Below, one piece after another: positions 6,027 through 7,223 of a stretch of 7,223 bases of DNA; position 1 is the stretch's first letter; each line of letters begins with the position of its first letter. Made by a program: the position numbers and the translations under genes. This stretch comes from DHVE2 group archaeon (lineage in GTDB: Archaea; Thermoplasmatota; Thermoplasmata; Thermoplasmatales; Aciduliprofundaceae): the NCBI GenBank assembly GCA_015520985.1, contig WAOY01000087.1:1-7223 (forward strand), read 5' to 3'. The notes under the pieces were generated by a model that saw only the letters and a program-made list of their open reading frames with translations, had not been told where the DNA came from and searched no databases.

Positions 6027-6714
6027 ACGAGACCGCCAATATTTCTAGGATTATCCCGGTGCCTGATTCCACTCGAAACGCTATGGTGTTCTCCACCCGC
6101 GAGGGGGCGTTGGCGTACCTGCGGACGAAGGCTATTCGGTTCACTATGTTCCCGATCCTGTTTATCTTGGTCTCTATGTACACATCAGCCGTGGACCTGA
6201 AGGACGCGAGTATGTTCTCGGGTATCACCCCCTTCTCTATGGTAAGTATTATTGTCCGGTCCAGGGCCATTATCTTCTTGAAGAACGCCAGGAGCTGGAT
6301 TGCCCTGGTCTCCGCGTTTAGGCTCGCTTTCACAAGGGAGGAGAGGGTATCTATGATTATCACATCGCTCCTGAAGAGGTTGGGCGAGGACATCAACCTT
6401 CCGAGGAAATCCCGGCGGTCGCGTATGTTCCCGATTATGGGGTAAACGGGGATGAACAGAAGGCGGTTCCTCAGGAGGAAGCTGGCAATGGGGTAGTTGA
6501 GGGAGTACATCTGCTTTATGAAATCCCTCACGGTTAGCTCCGTGGAGATTATGGTCACTGTGTGCCCGTTCAGGAGGAATCCGTAGGCGAACCTCTGCGT
6601 GAGCGCGCTCTTCCCGCTACCGTCCTCTCCCTCTATTATCACCAGGGAACCCTCGGGGAACCCGCCTCCGAGCTTCGAATGCAGTTCATCCCTCTCTATC
6701 TTTATGTGGTACAT
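6025..6714 (-). CDS. arlH: Archaellum KaiC-like ATP-binding protein ArlH (FlaH)
   Basis: The 229-residue protein is a single-domain RecA/KaiC-like ATP-binding protein. It sits with ArlI and ArlJ at the base of the archaellum, and its nucleotide state and phosphorylation are known in other archaea to regulate motor assembly. Walker A is GEDGSGKS at 29-36 (K35). Walker B is DVIIIDTLSS at 117-126 (D122), with Thr where hydrolysing ATPases often carry a catalytic acidic residue, normal for ArlH. The stretch STELTVRDFIKQMYSLNYPI at 57-76 is a family hallmark. Length fits the family. The ATG starts 3 bases after the arlG stop, with GAGGTG (6721-6726) 6 bases upstream inside the end of arlG, so translation is probably coupled. 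A stand-alone circadian or RadA-type KaiC protein is excluded by the single short domain and the operon. Confidence 0.94.
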   Translation of the reverse strand: MYHIKIERDELHSKLGGGFPEGSLVIIEGEDGSGKSALTQRFAYGFLLNGHTVTIISTELTVRDFIKQMYSLNYPIASFLLRNRLLFIPVYPIIGNIRDRRDFLGRLMSSPNLFRSDVIIIDTLSSLVKASLNAETRAIQLLAFFKKIMALDRTIILTIEKGVIPENILASFRSTADVYIETKINRIGNIVNRIAFVRRYANAPSRVENTIAFRVESGTGIILEILAVS

Positions 6715-6717
6715 GCC

Positions 6718-7146
6718 TCACACCTCAAAGGTAAAGGACCTCGCGAGGCCATCCTCCAGGATCACCTTTACCACATGCGTACCGCTGGACAGGTTCACAT
6801 GCACCTGAAGCACTATGACCTCTCCCGGCATCCAGGTCCCGTTGCTGCCGTCACTCACCGTGAAATCAGCAGCGATTCCATCGACGAGCACTGTTATATG
6901 TGCGGTGCTTAGAGGTACCCTGCCAGTGTTCTTGAGATACAAGATGAGGGGATCGTTGCTCATCCTCTCCGGATCGTTTATTATGGAGAAATCCTCGGAC
7001 AGCTGCTTCCCTATCATATCCCCGCGGTCCTGTATACCGTTGGATATGTTGATTATAACGCTGGCGGCTACCCCTATGAATCCCCCGGCGATGACCACGG
7101 AGGCGATGAAGAAGATGATGTGAGTCGCGCTTGTGCTCAGACCCAT
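6718..7146 (-). CDS. arlG: Archaellum stator protein ArlG (FlaG)
   Basis: The 142-residue protein has one N-terminal membrane helix (about 10-32) preceded by the short segment MGLSTSATH. The sequence SATHIIFFIASVVIAGGFIG is typical of ArlG. A polar helix (33-50, ISNGIQDRGDMIGKQL) leads to an extracytoplasmic beta-sandwich with the family pattern FSIINDPERM (53-62) and LYLKNTGRVPLS (69-80). In other archaea ArlG forms a filament capped by ArlF that ties the motor to the S-layer and acts as stator. Two Asn-X-Ser/Thr sequons, N102 (NGT) and N118 (NLS), lie in the external domain and could be glycosylated. The start ATG is 11 bases after the preceding stop with GAGGTGAT (7152-7159) 5 bases upstream. 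arlH follows after 3 bases. Confidence 0.93.
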   Translation of the reverse strand: MGLSTSATHIIFFIASVVIAGGFIGVAASVIINISNGIQDRGDMIGKQLSEDFSIINDPERMSNDPLILYLKNTGRVPLSTAHITVLVDGIAADFTVSDGSNGTWMPGEVIVLQVHVNLSSGTHVVKVILEDGLARSFTFEV

Positions 7147-7157
7147 GGAGCATCACC

Positions 7158-7223
7158 TCAAAGCAGCCCGTAGGCCTCGTTTCCAAATTCATCAACTATC
7201 TTAATCCGGTACCCCATGTTCAC
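7158..7223 (-). CDS. arlF: Probable archaellum stator protein ArlF (FlaF), C-terminal fragment only
   Basis: Only the last 21 codons are inside the window; the frame enters from the right edge and ends with TGA at 7158-7160. The visible tail is VNMGYRIKIVDEFGNEAYGL plus a final Leu, an alternating strand-turn-strand pattern that would suit the last beta-hairpin of the ArlF sandwich domain. The assignment relies mainly on position: in euryarchaeal operons the gene directly before arlG is usually arlF, and only 11 bases separate them. The arlG Shine-Dalgarno sequence overlaps this stop codon, which points to coupled translation. No membrane helix or other diagnostic motif can be checked here. 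Confidence 0.5.
   Translation of the reverse strand: MNMGYRIKIVDEFGNEAYGLL

Noticed and set aside
5712..6445. Plus-strand frames (5712-6200, 5990-6445) opposite arlI and arlH
   Set aside because: Both lie antisense to intact, motif-bearing ATPase genes and show no independent features.

Overview
The window is a piece of a euryarchaeal-type chromosome of moderate to high GC, with no sign of mobile DNA. The archaeal origin rests on four things: motor and assembly genes of an archaellum, an archaeal MBF1 (zinc ribbon plus helix-turn-helix), a GfcR-type helix-turn-helix/phosphoribosyltransferase regulator, and AT-rich TATA-like boxes about 25-30 bases before leaderless start codons. Arg AGG and Ile ATA are used heavily, as is common in thermophilic archaea. 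I suspect Thermoplasmatota or a nearby euryarchaeal lineage, but the sequence alone does not settle this.

Layout. Bases 1-703 (minus) hold most of an HD-domain metal phosphohydrolase whose C-terminus lies off the left edge. It is divergent from gfcR (815-1402, plus), and one palindromic TATA-like box lies between them. GfcR converges on, and overlaps by 33 bases, a small membrane-protein gene (1370-1606, minus). That small gene is translationally coupled through ATGA to the aMBF1 gene (1603-2088, minus). aMBF1 is divergent from a two-CBS-domain protein (2187-2708, plus) across a 98-base promoter region built around an inverted repeat. The CBS gene ends exactly where arlJ ends: the two stop codons abut as TGATCA.

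Bases 2709-7223 are the distal part of an archaellum operon on the minus strand. In transcription order it holds the tail of a probable arlF, then arlG, arlH, arlI and arlJ, with gaps of 3-11 bases. ArlF/ArlG form the stator at the cell envelope, ArlH is the KaiC-like regulator of the motor, ArlI is the hexameric ATPase for assembly and rotation, and ArlJ is the polytopic membrane platform. Archaellins and any arlC/D/E genes would lie beyond the right edge.

Translation signals follow a pattern. Operon-internal genes have GGTG-type Shine-Dalgarno sequences 4-5 bases before the start, with gfcR and aMBF1 also carrying one. The HD and CBS genes have no such site and look leaderless. The archaellum cluster is familiar biology. 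The less described parts are the aMBF1-linked membrane peptide, the CBS protein sharing aMBF1's promoter region and abutting arlJ, and the gfcR leader with its nested short reading frames. I see no tRNA, rRNA, CRISPR array, insertion sequence or convincing terminator.
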